Shown piece by piece: positions 45,772 through 57,124 of a DNA stretch of 64,000 nt; position 1 is the first letter of the stretch; every line of letters starts with the position of its first letter. Source of the stretch: Corythucha ciliata. Lineage: Eukaryota > Arthropoda > Insecta > Hemiptera > Tingidae. The notes under the pieces were generated by a model. It had not been told where the DNA came from, searched no databases, and worked only from the letters and a program-made list of their open reading frames with translations. A program made the translations under genes and the position numbers. Where the stretch lies: NCBI GenBank assembly GCA_038030265.1, contig CM075941.1, forward strand, positions 51,623,952-51,687,951, in the 5' to 3' direction.

Positions 45772-47745
45772 TGAGCGAAATCTATTTCTCATTTCTTCAT
45801 GATTATGAAGACCACTAATGAAGTGTTAAAATCAACGATATTTTTCCTTAAATAAAATAAATAAATGAAAAACTACAAACAACAAAAGCAACTTTCTCGT
45901 TGAAGGTTGAAATTATTTCACGTTTTCCCCGGAAATTAAGGGAACCGCAAAGGTTAATAATGGAACGTGCCGGTATAGTTTCATCCCTCACACTTCTATC
46001 TATTCATTTCATTGTTACTATTGTGTCGCAGTTTGCGAGACTGTTGGCGAAAGTTTCTCGAGTCAACAAAATACTCTATAAGCGACGTTTTGTTATTGTA
46101 CATCTGCTTGAGAAAGATAGGCAAAATCCGGAACGACTGTTTTGCTCTTGAATGGTGCAATCTATCTTTCCTCTACTCTGTGCCCGTTAAAGAGCCCCAC
46201 CTTACCGCCCTTGCGTCGCATAAACTTCGCATCAAACATTTCACGTTCCCGAGAAGAAGAAGAAGAAAAAAAAAGCGTTAAATTTTATGATTTGAGCTGG
46301 CACCATATTTTTCAACAGTGACATGGTGCTTTCATAACATCGAAAGTAGTACGTGAAACAGATCAGTTGGATAAAATAAAGTAAATAGTAATCCCCTTCG
46401 AAAGAGGGAGAGTAAAATTGTTAATCCATCTTTCTATACATTCGTAAAAAAATAAATAGCAATTAATTATAACGAGTCATTGTTATTCCAACCACTGAAT
46501 AATTTGCGTTCGATTTATCATAGGTATTATTCTGATTGCCAAGAGGGGATGTTTAATTGGGATCAAATAATGGGCCTGATAACTGTTTATTGATTTCCTA
46601 TATCGTTTCAGAGTTTCATTATCTTCTTTTTCGTTACCTATACTTTGAAAGTCAGCGTAATAAACGTTAAAAGTTTTCTTCCGGCAGTGCAAAAACTTTG
46701 CTCCGTTTTTTAATTTTATATAATTGTCAAACAAAGAAAGTTCACAAATTTCAACGAACGATAAAAGTTCAAAAAGATGAAAGATGATGGCGAACAGGCT
46801 AGTGGATGGTGAGGTTCGTGCGTATAGAGAGGGGTGCCCTTTTTGCCTCCTCATCGCTGAAAAAAAACCGAAGGTAACGTTTATCCACTCTGTGCCTTTA
46901 CCTGGGAAGTTAGACGAACCAGACGAGTTAAATCAGGCGTGTACACGTGCCTTTCACTAAATGGGTAAAAAAAGCACGGAAAAGGCGAGGAGGTGGGGAA
47001 TGGAAGCTTTAAAAACTGACCAAATAAGATCGATAACTTCTGAGCGATCTTCTAAATCTTGCAATAAAGGTGAACACCCGATTTCGGTAACTCGTTGAAT
47101 AATTGAATCAGGGGTTGATCAATACAAGGCAAACAGTGTAAAGATAATTAAAGGTTAGAGGAACGAGGGGAAATTTAAATGACAGTGTGATTACTGTGAG
47201 GGCAGTAATTCGAATTTCGTACACTGCATTGGAGGGAGAAAAATAAGTCAGACGGCCACAGAAAAGGGAGTGGCTTGTTCAATTATTTCGATGCCCATGG
47301 ACTTCTCATCAGGAAATCTCCATTTACCACAAACCTTATGCGATTGAACACGAGCACTATGCTTGTCAACTCTGACAGTGATTAATCACGACCGTAGTGA
47401 AAATTTAAAAACTAGGACTCCAATAACGAAAAGAAATAGCCATTACTAAATGAATTTACACCCCCAGAAAGTGTTCATTTACAAATGATTTGTCGGGGGG
47501 CACACAGTATGAAAAATCTGGGTCATTGATTGTGTCTGACACCAGCACAGGACGTTTTTTATGGTCTAGGAGATGGCGCTTCGGAGATCGCCCAGACACT
47601 TTCCGTGAGACAGGAGCTCACAGGCTATAGCTGTTGGCAAACACATACCTTTGGGTGGTTTTAAAACGACTGGCGAGAGTAAAAAGTCAAGTTTCCCACG
47701 ATCAATTACGTTATGAAACCAACAACACCATCTAATTATATTGTA
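45772..47745. other. No recognisable gene (duplicate of 29756-31850)
   Basis: AT-rich sequence with a short GAA repeat near 46250-46266. No protein family is recognised on either strand. Confidence 0.4.
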
Positions 47746-47749
47746 GATT

Positions 47750-49529
47750 TTTTTTAAAATTTTTATTTGTTAAACTTTTTGTATTACATTATACTTTATG
47801 TTATGTTCATTTTCAGACTATCTTATTCGTACACAAGTACAGTGAAACATGTGTGAGGGTGGCTGTCCAATGACAGTCCCTCGTTATATGTACAATGTTT
47901 TTTTTCTTTTTATGAATTACATGCTAGATAATTTTTTTTTTTTTTTTTTTTTTTGGTACATTACATTGATATAATGACTAGGGGGTTTCCTTTTTTTTAA
48001 TATAGATTAACACACTTTAGACTAGATACTTTATAGATTAACACAGATATGGACATTTAATTAGTTTAACTTTAGTAGAATAAATTTATTAGATATAGGC
48101 ACTTAAACGCAGATTATATAGATTAACACAGGTTATATAGATTAACACAGATGATCTGACTAGGTGTCTTCAACTAGATCAGTAGCGCGTTTTCTTTTGA
48201 GGCGTCGGGGGAGTCGTGTCCTTTCCCACGACAACAATAATTCTTCAAACGCCGAAGGTTGGTGTGATGTGATGGTGTCGTGCATGCGAATCATTGTTGA
48301 TTTGATCACATCTTCCACTTCGGGTACCTCCAGATCGCGATGGATGACACAGTTCCGTACAAACCAAGGGGCGTCGGTTATCATGCGGCGGACACGGTTT
48401 TGCTGCGTTTGAACCCGTTTTATTTGTGATTTACTCGCCAAGGCCCAGACTGAACAGCCATACTGCCATATAGGACGGATGACAGTGAGGTAAACCAGTC
48501 GTTTGTTGTCCAAAGATAGTGGTGAGGTCCTAGATTTCAATGGTTTCAAGAGATTGATCCTGGATCAAAGTCTCTTAACTAGCTCGCCGATATAGAAGTT
48601 GTATGTGAGACGCTGTTCTAGGTGGATTCCCAGGTATCGGACTACTTCGGCCTCGGGTATTTGGTTGCTGTTCATGGTTATTGGTTTGGTTCTATAGTTG
48701 GTTTTGAGAGTGAATGTGGTGGTATATGATTTGGTCGTGTTCATGGTTATTCTCCATCGTTTGGCCCATTGTTCTATATCGTTAAGGTGTTGCTGTAGTT
48801 TTTCAGATGCAGCGATGCCTGACGAGTCGCGGGAAAGTACAGCGTGATCATCAGCAAACATTGCCGAGGTTGTATTTTGGGCTGATGGAATGTCAGATAC
48901 ATAAATCAGGTAGAGGATTCGACCCCATACACTTCCTTGTGGTACTGATGCAAGGGCGTCTACTAGGAGACTGTGCACCATCACATTTCACATGGAACGT
49001 TCGATTTGACAGGAATGATTGTACGACACGATAGTGTGTGTCGGTTAGCAGTGGTTTGAGTTTGAATAGTAGTCCAGGGTGCCAAACCCTGTCAAAGGCT
49101 TGCTGGGTATCGAAAGACTTGCTGATTTTCGTAAGTCTCAAGGATGTTTTCTACTACTCTGTGGAGTTGTTTCTGGCAAGAATGGTGGTGTCGGAATCCG
49201 AATTGGAAGTTTGGTATGACAGGGGTGAGTGACGGGAGTAACTTAGGGAGCATGAGTCTCTCGAATATTTTCGAAAAGATGTAGAGCAGACTTATAGGTC
49301 GATAGCTGGTTGGGTCGTTCGCTGATTTTTTGGGTTTTCGGATCATTATAATCTCAGCATGCTTCCAACGGGTGGGAAAATACGTACCCGACGGATGGTC
49401 AGCTCTATAGATCATGTATTTTGACATAAAGAAGTTAATGTGTGGCGCCAGTTTGGTTTCCGTAATTAGGGCGATATCGACATCGTATTGGTTTAAGAAA
49501 AGTTCCAGTTCATGGTATTTATTGTTCAT
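47750..49529 (-). pseudogene. Jockey-type LINE ORF2 and 3' UTR (copy 2)
   Basis: Same internally deleted ORF2 as copy 1, further damaged by an 18-22-base deletion near 49115 and a stop near 48560 that splits the RT C-terminal half (48549-48160). The FADD motif, PQGSVWGRILYLIYVS and RYLGIHLEQRL are retained. The 3' UTR ends in an A run at about 47750 (plus-strand T's). Unlike copy 1, the element's ORF1 follows upstream (49963-51141), so this is the more complete insertion. Confidence 0.9.
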
Positions 49530-49560
49530 GTTTGGTAACCGAGTGGACTGTATAAGTATT

Positions 49561-49887
49561 ATGCGATTTTATGCAAATGGGCAAAAATAAAAAATAAAAA
49601 AATTATTTAAAAAAAAGGTAAAAAAAGTTAAAGGAATAGGAGAAAGGGAAATGTTCACCTTTTTGGGCAAAACGGCCACGAAGTTCTCGACTCGAGATTT
49701 TCACAAAATTGTTGAGGCGAAAAAGCGAAAACGAAAACGTTCACACGCGACAACGACAAACTTCTCAAACGTGAGTGTGGGGAGGAGAGGGAGGAATCGA
49801 TTTTCAAGATGGGATCAACAGGCGGGAAAAATGAGAAGAAGGGTGAAAACTATAATGGAAGGGGAAAAACCCCGCGAAGTATATAAG
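49561..49887. mobile_element. ~327-bp insertion between Jockey ORF2 start and body (duplicate copy)
   Basis: Flanked by TATAAGTATT, as in copy 1. On its right (49888-49962, minus strand) the start of ORF2 is recognisable as MISSMNNDLIIVTWNSQGL, the endonuclease N-terminus with its W-N motif. On its left the frame resumes at NKYHELELFL. Confidence 0.45.
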
Positions 49888-49962
49888 TATTTTTGAATAC
49901 GCAACAGTTCAGTCCTTGAGAATTCCATGTGACAATTATGAGATCATTGTTCATAGACGAAA

Positions 49963-51141
49963 TCATTTAATAAGTTTTGGCAGGATTTGGGAGAGCAGAT
50001 TGATCATAGGTTGTAGAATACCGATGAGCTGATCGATTTTAGAGAAGAGACTTGAGATTTCTGGGTTGCTACTATTTTCAGTTGTTGGGTTCGGTTGGGC
50101 GGTTGCATTTGAATACGAACGAGGCTGAACCAAATGGTTTGTTATGTATGTTGATGACCGTGGCATTGCAGGAAATTCGTTCTGGGATAGTCGAAACTGC
50201 AGTCTTTCACCGGACGATGGTTGTAAGTTTGATCGACGGGATTTTTGTAAGTTGACGTGTACTGGGCAACCCTTATAGTTGGCTGTGTGATTGCCTTTAC
50301 AATTCGTACATATTGGTGGTGAACTAGTTTGTTTGGCGCAAGATTCAGTACTGTGCTGGCCATCACATTTTACGCATTTAGGACTTCTGTGACAATAATT
50401 TTTTGAGTGTCCATAGGCCTGGCATTTGGTACATTGTACCATCGTGGATCTTTTCGGCTTCGGTGGTTCTATTTTTATGACTGCATTACCTAGTCTGTTT
50501 ATTTTGTAAATTTCGGCGTTTTTGGCATTAGGTTTAAGATCGACAAAGAACAGAGGCATAGGTATTTTGGTTATAGGGTGGAGTACGGGTATGGCCTGAA
50601 CTGGTTCAAAACCATGTTCTTTTAGATCGTTTATAATTGAGTTTGGTTCTGTGGTGTGGTGTAACCCTCTTATTACCACTCGGAAATTACGATTATCTTT
50701 CACTTGATATGTGTGATATTCAGCTTTATTTGTTTCAAGGTACTTAGTAATAGTTCTGTACCCATCTATAGTTTCAGTATTTAGTCTCACGCCTCCGCCG
50801 GCAGTACGATAGCTGAATTTACCTGGATCGAGTGCTTTAACTTCAGCAACAAAACGATTTATATTGGCGATGTTATATACGTAGAGTGGAGGACACTTGT
50901 CTTTATTATGTATAACAGCAACATCATCGTCCATCGCTTCCGATGGGTCATCATTTGCACTTGATAGTGGTGAAAATGGGTTACGTGTTATGAACGTAGT
51001 GCCGGATGGAGGCTCGATACGAGGACGCTTAAGTTGTGTACGATTAAGATTACCTGGTGACTCCGATCCCATCCTGACCACCACGACACAATCTTTTTTC
51101 TGTCGGAAAGTATTTACAAACGTATCCGTTCGAATTTTCAA
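49963..51141 (-). CDS. Jockey-type LINE ORF1 (gag-like) protein, open over its length
   Basis: 392 codons without interruption. The first ATG is at 51141, but a second at about 51072 (MGSESPGN) is equally plausible. Around residues 80-230 lies the RRM/PRE-C2HC-like part typical of Jockey ORF1 (PPLYVYNIANINRF, FRVVIRGLHHTTEPNSIIND, IPMPLFFVDLKP). From about residue 238 there are three zinc knuckles: CTKCQAYGHSKNYC, CVKCDGQHSTESC and CTNCKGNHTANYKGC. The C-terminus is Asn/Pro-rich. ORF2 starts directly after the stop on the same strand. In Jockey elements this protein binds the element RNA. ORF2 is dead, so any mobility would need a helper. Confidence 0.9.
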   Translation of the reverse strand: MKIRTDTFVNTFRQKKDCVVVVRMGSESPGNLNRTQLKRPRIEPPSGTTFITRNPFSPLSSANDDPSEAMDDDVAVIHNKDKCPPLYVYNIANINRFVAEVKALDPGKFSYRTAGGGVRLNTETIDGYRTITKYLETNKAEYHTYQVKDNRNFRVVIRGLHHTTEPNSIINDLKEHGFEPVQAIPVLHPITKIPMPLFFVDLKPNAKNAEIYKINRLGNAVIKIEPPKPKRSTMVQCTKCQAYGHSKNYCHRSPKCVKCDGQHSTESCAKQTSSPPICTNCKGNHTANYKGCPVHVNLQKSRRSNLQPSSGERLQFRLSQNEFPAMPRSSTYITNHLVQPRSYSNATAQPNPTTENSSNPEISSLFSKIDQLIGILQPMINLLSQILPKLIK

Positions 51142-51432
51142 AGAAAATAATTAAATTAAAATAAAATAAAATCTTCCAAGAGATTGAATTCACACGATGA
51201 TAGAAAGAAGAGAAAAAAGACACTTTGACCGCTTCTTAACTGTTTGAGAAAACAGCTAAAAAGCGAGTTTTTAAAAAATTTCGCTCCAGCAGCTGGCGGT
51301 CGGAAAGAGTGCATTTCATTTCTTAAACGAATAACCCTAAGCCCTTAGCCGTCCCAGAAGTAAGAGTGTTGAAACCATAATTTGTTTCGTTAATGTTTGC
51401 CCCTCCCTCATACTGTTTTCTACCGGGTTTGT
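51142..51432. other. Probable Jockey 5' UTR and flank
   Basis: Lies upstream of ORF1 on the minus strand. The 5' end of the element cannot be fixed from one copy. No other feature is seen. Confidence 0.35.
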
Positions 51433-51436
51433 TTAA

Positions 51437-51790
51437 CCCTCTAACCGTATGGTGTAGCTCAGATCGTTAACCGTAAGGTTGGGTCGAATTCGACCCAAGC
51501 TCAAATTTTCCAAGTTCCCGAAGGGTTTGGGAGTAAATGTAACGTTTTTGATAACAAGTTGAAGTAATAAGATATTCGGACAGAAAAAATCAAGTTGTAT
51601 CGCACACAAACACTATCAAAAATCAAGTAATAGTTAATAAATTATCTGATTAGTGCACTCAGAAATACACAACATTATCACGTTTTCAGACAAACTAATG
51701 GCTTATAGGCCCGATATGATAATACGTCGTTGATATCCGGGATAATAATTCCTCTGGTTCGGATCCGACCCGCACCTTACGGTTTGAGGG
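51437..51790. mobile_element. piggyBac-type MITE (354 bp)
   Basis: Flanked by TTAA at 51433-51436 and 51791-51794. The ends are CCCTCTAACCGTATGGTG and, inverted, CCCTCAAACCGTAAGGTG, differing at two positions. TTAA target duplication and CCCT-starting ends are the piggyBac signature. Subterminal palindromes occur (GGGTCGAATTCGACCC on the left, GGTTCGGATCCGACCC on the right). There is no coding frame. Confidence 0.85.
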
Positions 51791-51794
51791 TTAA

Positions 51795-52126
51795 GCTGAA
51801 CTTAATCGGAATCAAAGGCTACTTCAAAATGGAATCATCGTACCGAATAATATAATGATTCTAGAATCAACTGGTGATTTGTAGTGATTTTTCGACCTGG
51901 GACTTTCGTGTTTCGAGTGCCGTGTTTCTTTACTCGCTCCCCTGTCGCTTTCGTCACCCTTTCTTTTTCTTCTTTACACTTTTTGCAATGGATGCGCTCA
52001 AGAACAAACTTTTCGCCATGCTTGAGGATTTTATCTTGAGGAGATATGTGGAATTGAACGGAACACCATTATATGAGCGATGAGCGGGATGAACCTGCCT
52101 GAAGCAGATTCGTTTCACTATATATA
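51795..52126. other. No recognisable gene; short plus-strand frame of doubtful value
   Basis: A frame at 51874-52083 ends in a 32-codon stretch starting MDALKNKLFAMLEDF. No homologue is recognised and no splice or promoter signals support it. Confidence 0.3.
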
Positions 52127-52576
52127 TCACAGCCGTGAATCAGACGTTAACAACATCATGTGGAGAATGTCCTCATTAGTTGCCAGACGTGAGGAGTTTC
52201 GTGAATGACGAGATCTGAACGCTCTGTAGTCTTTGTTTCTGCTTTCCGCTGCCTCTTCCGAGAGCAGGCCGATCGGTAATACTGCGTTTTCGATAATATC
52301 CGCTCCGTGCATTAAAACTCTGTGTACGGATGAGGGCGTATAATACCATGGGTACAGGGAAACAGCCAGCTCCGCGGTATCTTCAGCGAATGATCTGAAT
52401 TTCGCAGGGTCAACAGGATAGTCTCCGTCCGTAATTATGTCAAGTATGACGGAAAGATTTTCTATCAACTTTTGATCGATGTTAGTGATTTCTGCCGTCA
52501 ATGACGGATCACTAAAAAACTTCCTTGAGACGTTTCCGGTATTAGTTGTCCCGTAACCCTGTTTAACTTTGTCAAC
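52127..52576 (-). pseudogene. C-terminal exon of a Transib/RAG1-core-like transposase
   Basis: On the minus strand a good 3' splice site (TTCCTTTTCAG) precedes VDKVKQGYGTTNTGNVSRKF, and the frame runs to a TGA. Segments correspond in order to the RAG1/Transib catalytic core. The H-x4-H pair is in VHRVLMHGADIIE (RAG1 HKTLAH). The Glu-bearing segment LSEEAAESRNKDYR matches RAG1 SEGNESGNKLFRRFR, which holds the third catalytic residue. RHSRNSSR follows. The exon itself is open. Its upstream exons, at 59505-60215, carry stops and frameshifts, so the gene as a whole is dead. The family assignment rests on motif order recognised by eye. Confidence 0.7.
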
Positions 52577-52618
52577 CTGAAAAGGAATGCAAATATAGTA
52601 AGTAGTTTAGTTTACATG

Positions 52619-52770
52619 CAGGGGTGGGCAAAATACTTTGAAAATGTATTTTAAATACAAAGCCCAAAATACTTTCGAAAATGTATTTTAAATACTGAAA
52701 TACAAATACTTTTTGAATTGTATTTTGAATAATATACAAATACAATTTGAAACACTTTTCAAAAATTCGA
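52619..52770 (+). mobile_element. hAT-like MITE with AAATAC-iterated body, left part
   Basis: Starts CAGGGGTGGGCAAAATACTT, a common hAT terminus, and continues as GTATTTTAAATACAAA iterations. The right end is missing. It lies in the presumed intron next to the 52127-52576 exon. A second copy with the opposite end is at 59275-59504, in the same orientation. Confidence 0.65.
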
Positions 52771-52972
52771 TTTCGACGGCAGATAGTGCGAAAAACACGA
52801 AAAATAAATAATTAAAAAATATCAGGTCCTTCAATAGACAAGTTGACAAAATGTAGCAGCGCGAAATGGCGCTGCGCCGCGATGCGCAAAGAAAACTAGG
52901 CGAGTTGACACGAAGTATTTAGTACCGAACCGGCGAGCACTGGTGGATCGTGAGCTGAAAAGGAAGTGAGGT

Positions 52973-54480
52973 CACTGGTGGACCTATATCGGGGCCCGGG
53001 GCGGAAATCTTCAAGAGGCCCCTAAAAATCTCTAACTATACATAAAACCTCTGTTGGTAACCTCTAAGGCCTTTTCCGAATTTTAGCCATGGCCTTTTCC
53101 ATATATTGTAGGCAAATTACCGCTATTTCCACAGTCTATCTGCTAAACAGCGCTTATGCCAAGTTTAAACTGCGAATTTCTCCATATTAGCCGCGAATGA
53201 GTGCTTTTTGTCAACTTAGACAGCAAATCAGCGCTTTTCGCCGCAAATTAGCAACTGATTAGCGGGGTAATCCCCCCCCCCCACCATAAAGACATAAATA
53301 TGCGCTTTTCCCCAAATTTAGCAGCAAAGTAGATTTGGTATCCTGTGAATCAGCGATGTTTCATCAACTTTCATCGAGTTGGCGTTTTCCAAAATTTTAG
53401 TTGCAAATTAGCGATTTTTTCTAGCGGTTTACTCAGTATGAGCTGAAAATTACTCAATATTAGCCGTAAAATTCTCGAAATGTTTACCACAAGTTAGCAT
53501 TTTTTGTTCACCGAAACCACACACTGCGAAATAGCGATTTCGTCTCAGTTTTAGCCGCGAATTCGCGAGTTTTTCACTCATAGCCATAAATTAGCGCTTT
53601 TTCTCAATTCTAGCCTCAAAGTCTCCCGAGAAAGCCGCGAATTAACGTAATTCCAATTTTTGACGCAAATTTAATTTGTCTCAATCTTAGCCGTAAATTA
53701 GCGCTTTTTCGTAATTTTAGCAGTGCAGTAGCTATTTTTAGCCCGTGTATGAGCGAATTTTGTTCATTTTAGCCACGAATTGGCGTTTTCCGATATTTTT
53801 ACTGCAAATCGTCAATTCTTCCATTATTGACAGTGAATTAGCACTTTTTGTTTCAATTTAGGCTGAAAATTAGCTTTTCTCTTTATTCTAGCCAGAATAA
53901 TTACTGATTTTCTCTACATTAGCCGCAAATTGGCACCGCATTAGTAATTTTTTTCAATTTTAATTGTATGTAGAATAGGGCTTCATCTCAGTTCTAGCCG
54001 TGAATCAGTGTTTTTTCTTTTACTTATAACCATGAATTGGCCGTTTACCTCAATTTTAGCCACAAAGTTGTTGTCAGAAGGCGGAATTAGAAATTCCAAC
54101 ACACTTTATCCGCGATTATTTCCCTCAATTTTAGCCGTGAATTCACGTTTTTTTCAACTTTAGCTGCTTTGAAGCGTTTCTATAATCTGTTAATTCGCGA
54201 ATTACCTTAATTTTTCAGCCACGAATTCGTGATTTCCTCAAATTTTAGCCGGGAAAAACACTTTTTCCCAATTTAAGCTGAATACGAGAGTTTTTATTTA
54301 TTTATGACAGGCTAATTATAGTGAATTTTTCAATATCAGCTGTTTTTTTTTTACTCTTCAGTCCCACGTTGGCATTTGTCCTTCAATTTTTGCTATGAAT
54401 TAGCGTTTATTGTTTAGTTTTAGCTTTGAACAGAAGCTACGCATTTGCGTTTTGTCAATTTTTCAAGGTTTAGTGACTTC
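52973..54480. mobile_element. Array element, family A (~30-bp units), left part
   Basis: CACTGGTGGACCTATATCGG terminus, then the GGGGCGGAAATCT and GGCCCCTAAA head shared with 5891, then family A units from about 53050. A C12 run is at 53272-53283. The array resumes at 58451-58990 on the far side of a Gypsy insertion. Confidence 0.6.
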
Positions 54481-54670
54481 GTGGGTCGCGCTCTCTTCGG
54501 TATACAAAATAACGGCCAACGAAAAATTTAGAGATCTTTTTTATAACGACAATAAAAAACTGGAAAAATACGAACTCGCGATCAAAGTGACCAACGTTGT
54601 TTTTTAAACATAATATTTGTTATTTTTAAAAATAAAAATTGAGGTTTGTTAGCTGTTGGCACGCTACAAC

Positions 54671-54779
54671 TGTTATGTCCTAAAATAAGAACAACTTTGT
54701 ACGAACGAAAACTAAGAAAAACTGACTCTTTATTTTTTTATAATCATGTGATGAAAAGATCAAAATCTAGTATTCAACA
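54671..54779 (-). repeat. 3' LTR of Gypsy-3 (109 bp)
   Basis: On the minus strand it starts TGTTGAATAC and ends GGACATAACA (TG...CA). Identical to 58337-58445. Preceded on the minus strand by the polypurine tract TAGGAGAGGA (54789-54780). Confidence 0.95.
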
Positions 54780-54800
54780 TCCTCTCCTAGAAGTGCCGAG

Positions 54801-55850
54801 CTACTCATCCGCTCCTGACGTTTTTATTATTTGGTCGAGGTGTCTCTTCCACGGTTTAGCGAACCCCAACGGCTTCACCAAATACGTATAGTCGCCAAGA
54901 ACTTCTTCTACTTCGGCCTTGACCCATTTCCGTTTGTCCGCATTCTCTCGGTAGTCTCGTACATAGACAGTCTCGCCCTTTTCGAATTGCACCATTCGAC
55001 CTTTTTGTTTATTAGCGCCATCTTCCCCCTTGAGTTTTTCTTCCTTAAAATCTCTCCGCAAAATGTCTAGCCTGGTCCTCAATTCTCTTCCGAACATGAG
55101 TTTTGCCGGCGATTCCCCCGTCGTACAGTGCATCGACGTCCTGTAATGAAACAAATATCTTGACATCGCCGCATCAATACTCGCCTCACAATTCGAATCT
55201 CGCAAATTTTTTTTAATTCCGTTTTTGAAACTTTTAACACTGTTTTCTGCGGCGCCATTACTTGCCGGATGAAAAGGAGAAACTCGCACATGATGAACAG
55301 CATTCGATTTACAAAATTCAGCGAATTTCGCTGAAGAAAACTGCGGTCCGTTGTCCGAAACCACAACCTTTGGAAGTCCGAACGGCGAAAATACATCTCT
55401 CAGTTTATTTAGCGTGGCCGATGTGTCTGTTCTCTTATTCATATTATACACTTCCACCCATTTGCTGAAAGCATCTGTGATAATTAAGAACATCTTCCCA
55501 TTTAGTGGTCCGAGAAAGTCCACGTGCACCCGTTCAAAAGGAACCGTAGCACTCGACCAGGGTTTTGGCACGGCTTTTGCTGGCTCTGCCCGTTGCTCCA
55601 TGCAAATCCGACAACTCTTAACATACTTCTCAATTGCTTCATCTAGTGACGGCCACCAGAAATACGACCTTGCTTTGTTCTTCATCTTCATCACACCTTG
55701 ATGAGCGAGATGAAGTTCCTTTAAAAGTCTTTCTCGAAAAATACCCGGCATCAATATCCGGTACCCCCACATGAGGACCCCTTTTTCAATATTTAATTCC
55801 GACCTTCTTCTGAAGTAGGGCTCGATGCGTTTGTCAACCTGTTCAGGCCA
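54801..55850 (-). pseudogene. Gypsy-3 integrase, open over 323 codons
   Basis: The open frame 55772-54801 has the HHCC zinc-binding domain (ELHLAHQGVMKMKNKARSYF through KYVKSCRICMEQR). The DDE core has Asp in VHVDFLGPLNGK, Asp in VVVSDNGPQFSS and Glu in NGAAENSVKSFK. The C-terminal part shows FEKGETVYVRDYR and VEEVLGDYTYLVK. The true start lies further upstream (FVRDGWPEQVDKRIEPY) beyond the frameshift near 55855. It ends about 20 bases before the polypurine tract. This is the best-preserved domain of the element. Confidence 0.9.
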
Positions 55851-56602
55851 ACCGTCCCTTACAAAAAGAAAAAACTTTACTTAATTCGCTATCTTTCCTG
55901 GTTGCCTTTGACATTTCTTTTAAATCAATAGCCAATACATCGTCTAGTAAATTCAAATCAGAGCCGTCTTCATTTTCAAAGTCATCTTCCTTAGTATTCG
56001 GCAGCCGAGAAAGTCCATCAGCTGCGTTATTCAAGCTCTTCAAGTACTTCAACTCGTAATCAAATCCAGAAATAAACAGCGCCCATCGCTGTAGCCTGCC
56101 AGCTGCCATTTCAGGAACGCCTTTATTCTCCCCGAAAAGAGCCAACAAGGGCTTGTGATCCGAAAAAAGTATGAATTTTCTACCGATCAAGTAGTGATAG
56201 AATTTTTTTACTCCCCCAATATAACGCCAAAGCTTCTTTATGAATGACCGAATATTTCCTCTCCGCACTGTTTAAACTACGAGAAGCAAAGCATATTGGC
56301 CTATTTGAGCCGTCTTCCATTTCATGCATTAACACAGCTCCTAAACCAGTTTTTGATGCATCGCAAATTAACTTGACCGGTTTTTTTGGATCGAAATGCA
56401 CTAAAACTTGGTGGCTTAGCACTTCTTCTTTTGCTTTATTAAACGCCTTTTCACATTTATCGGACCAGTCGAATTTCACACCTTTTTGAAGTAAGCAGTA
56501 CAAAGGTTGCAAAATATCAGACAAATTTCTCACAAATCTTCCGTAGAAGTTAACAAATCCCGTGAAAGCTCGAACCTCACTAACATTTTTAGGCCTTGGC
56601 AT
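55843..56602 (-). pseudogene. Gypsy-3 RNase H region
   Basis: VRAFTGFVNFYGRFVRNLSD, then KLICDASKTGLGAVLMHEME (first acidic residue of RNase H), ICFASRSLNSAERKYSVIHK, and after one extra G near 56230 FILFSDHKPLLALFGENKG, LQRWALFISGFDYELKYLK and NAADGLSRLP. Gene order and motif spacing are normal. The frame is lost again near 55855 in an A/T run before the integrase. Confidence 0.9.
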
Positions 56603-57124
56603 TGTACGGACTGCCTCAGTTTTCGTTTCGTCCTTTTAAATGCCCTCCCTAGAAATTTTGTGGCCCAAATACGCGATTTCTTTATTGAAAAATTCACACT
56701 TCTTAAAATTTAGCCGGAAACCCGCTTCACTCAGACGTTGCAGAACCATTCTTAAGTTGGAAAAATGTTCGTCTCTAGTGCGCCCAGTTACGATTAAATC
56801 GTCTAAAAAGTTGCGAACCCCTGGAACGCCCTGTATACATTTCTACACGACCCTTTGAAAAATTGCTACAGCTGGCTTGGCACCAAATGGAAGTCTATTC
56901 ACTTTGTAAACCCCTCGATGAGTTGACCATGCCAACAGCAACTTGCTGTCATCGTCAAGTTCTAAATGGTTATACGCTTGACGCAAATCCAGTTTAGTGA
57001 ATTGTTGACCACCTTGCAAATTAAACCACAGGTCTTCCACGTGAGGTAACGGATACTGTACGTCTTCTAGGTACTTGTTAACAGTTAACCTTGTAGTTTG
57101 CACACAACCGTATTGACTTGCCAT
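56603..57124 (-). pseudogene. Gypsy-3 reverse transcriptase
   Basis: The minus strand reads TVNKYLEDVQYPLPHVEDL, FTKLDLRQAYNHLELDDDSK, RLPFGAKPAVAIFQRVV, a TAG stop, then GVPGVRNFLDDLIVTGRT with the FLDD catalytic motif, LRMVLQRLSEAGFRLNFKKC and IAYLGHKISREGI followed by a TAA stop. All finger, palm and thumb landmarks of Ty3/Gypsy RT are present. Both stops look like substitutions rather than homopolymer errors, which argues for real decay or a long-standing defective lineage. Confidence 0.9.

Larger units (their letters stand above)
36220..49931 (+). repeat. Large direct duplication, copy 2 (about 13.7 kb)
   Basis: Near-identical to 20430-34030. Copy-2-specific differences include an 11-base GAGTTTTTTAC segment near 39497, about 44 extra bases at 43785-43828, about 50 extra bases near 45719-45771, a 26-30-base deletion before 44696 and an 18-22-base deletion in the Jockey ORF2 near 49115. 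It carries the same set of nested elements in the same order. Confidence 0.95.
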
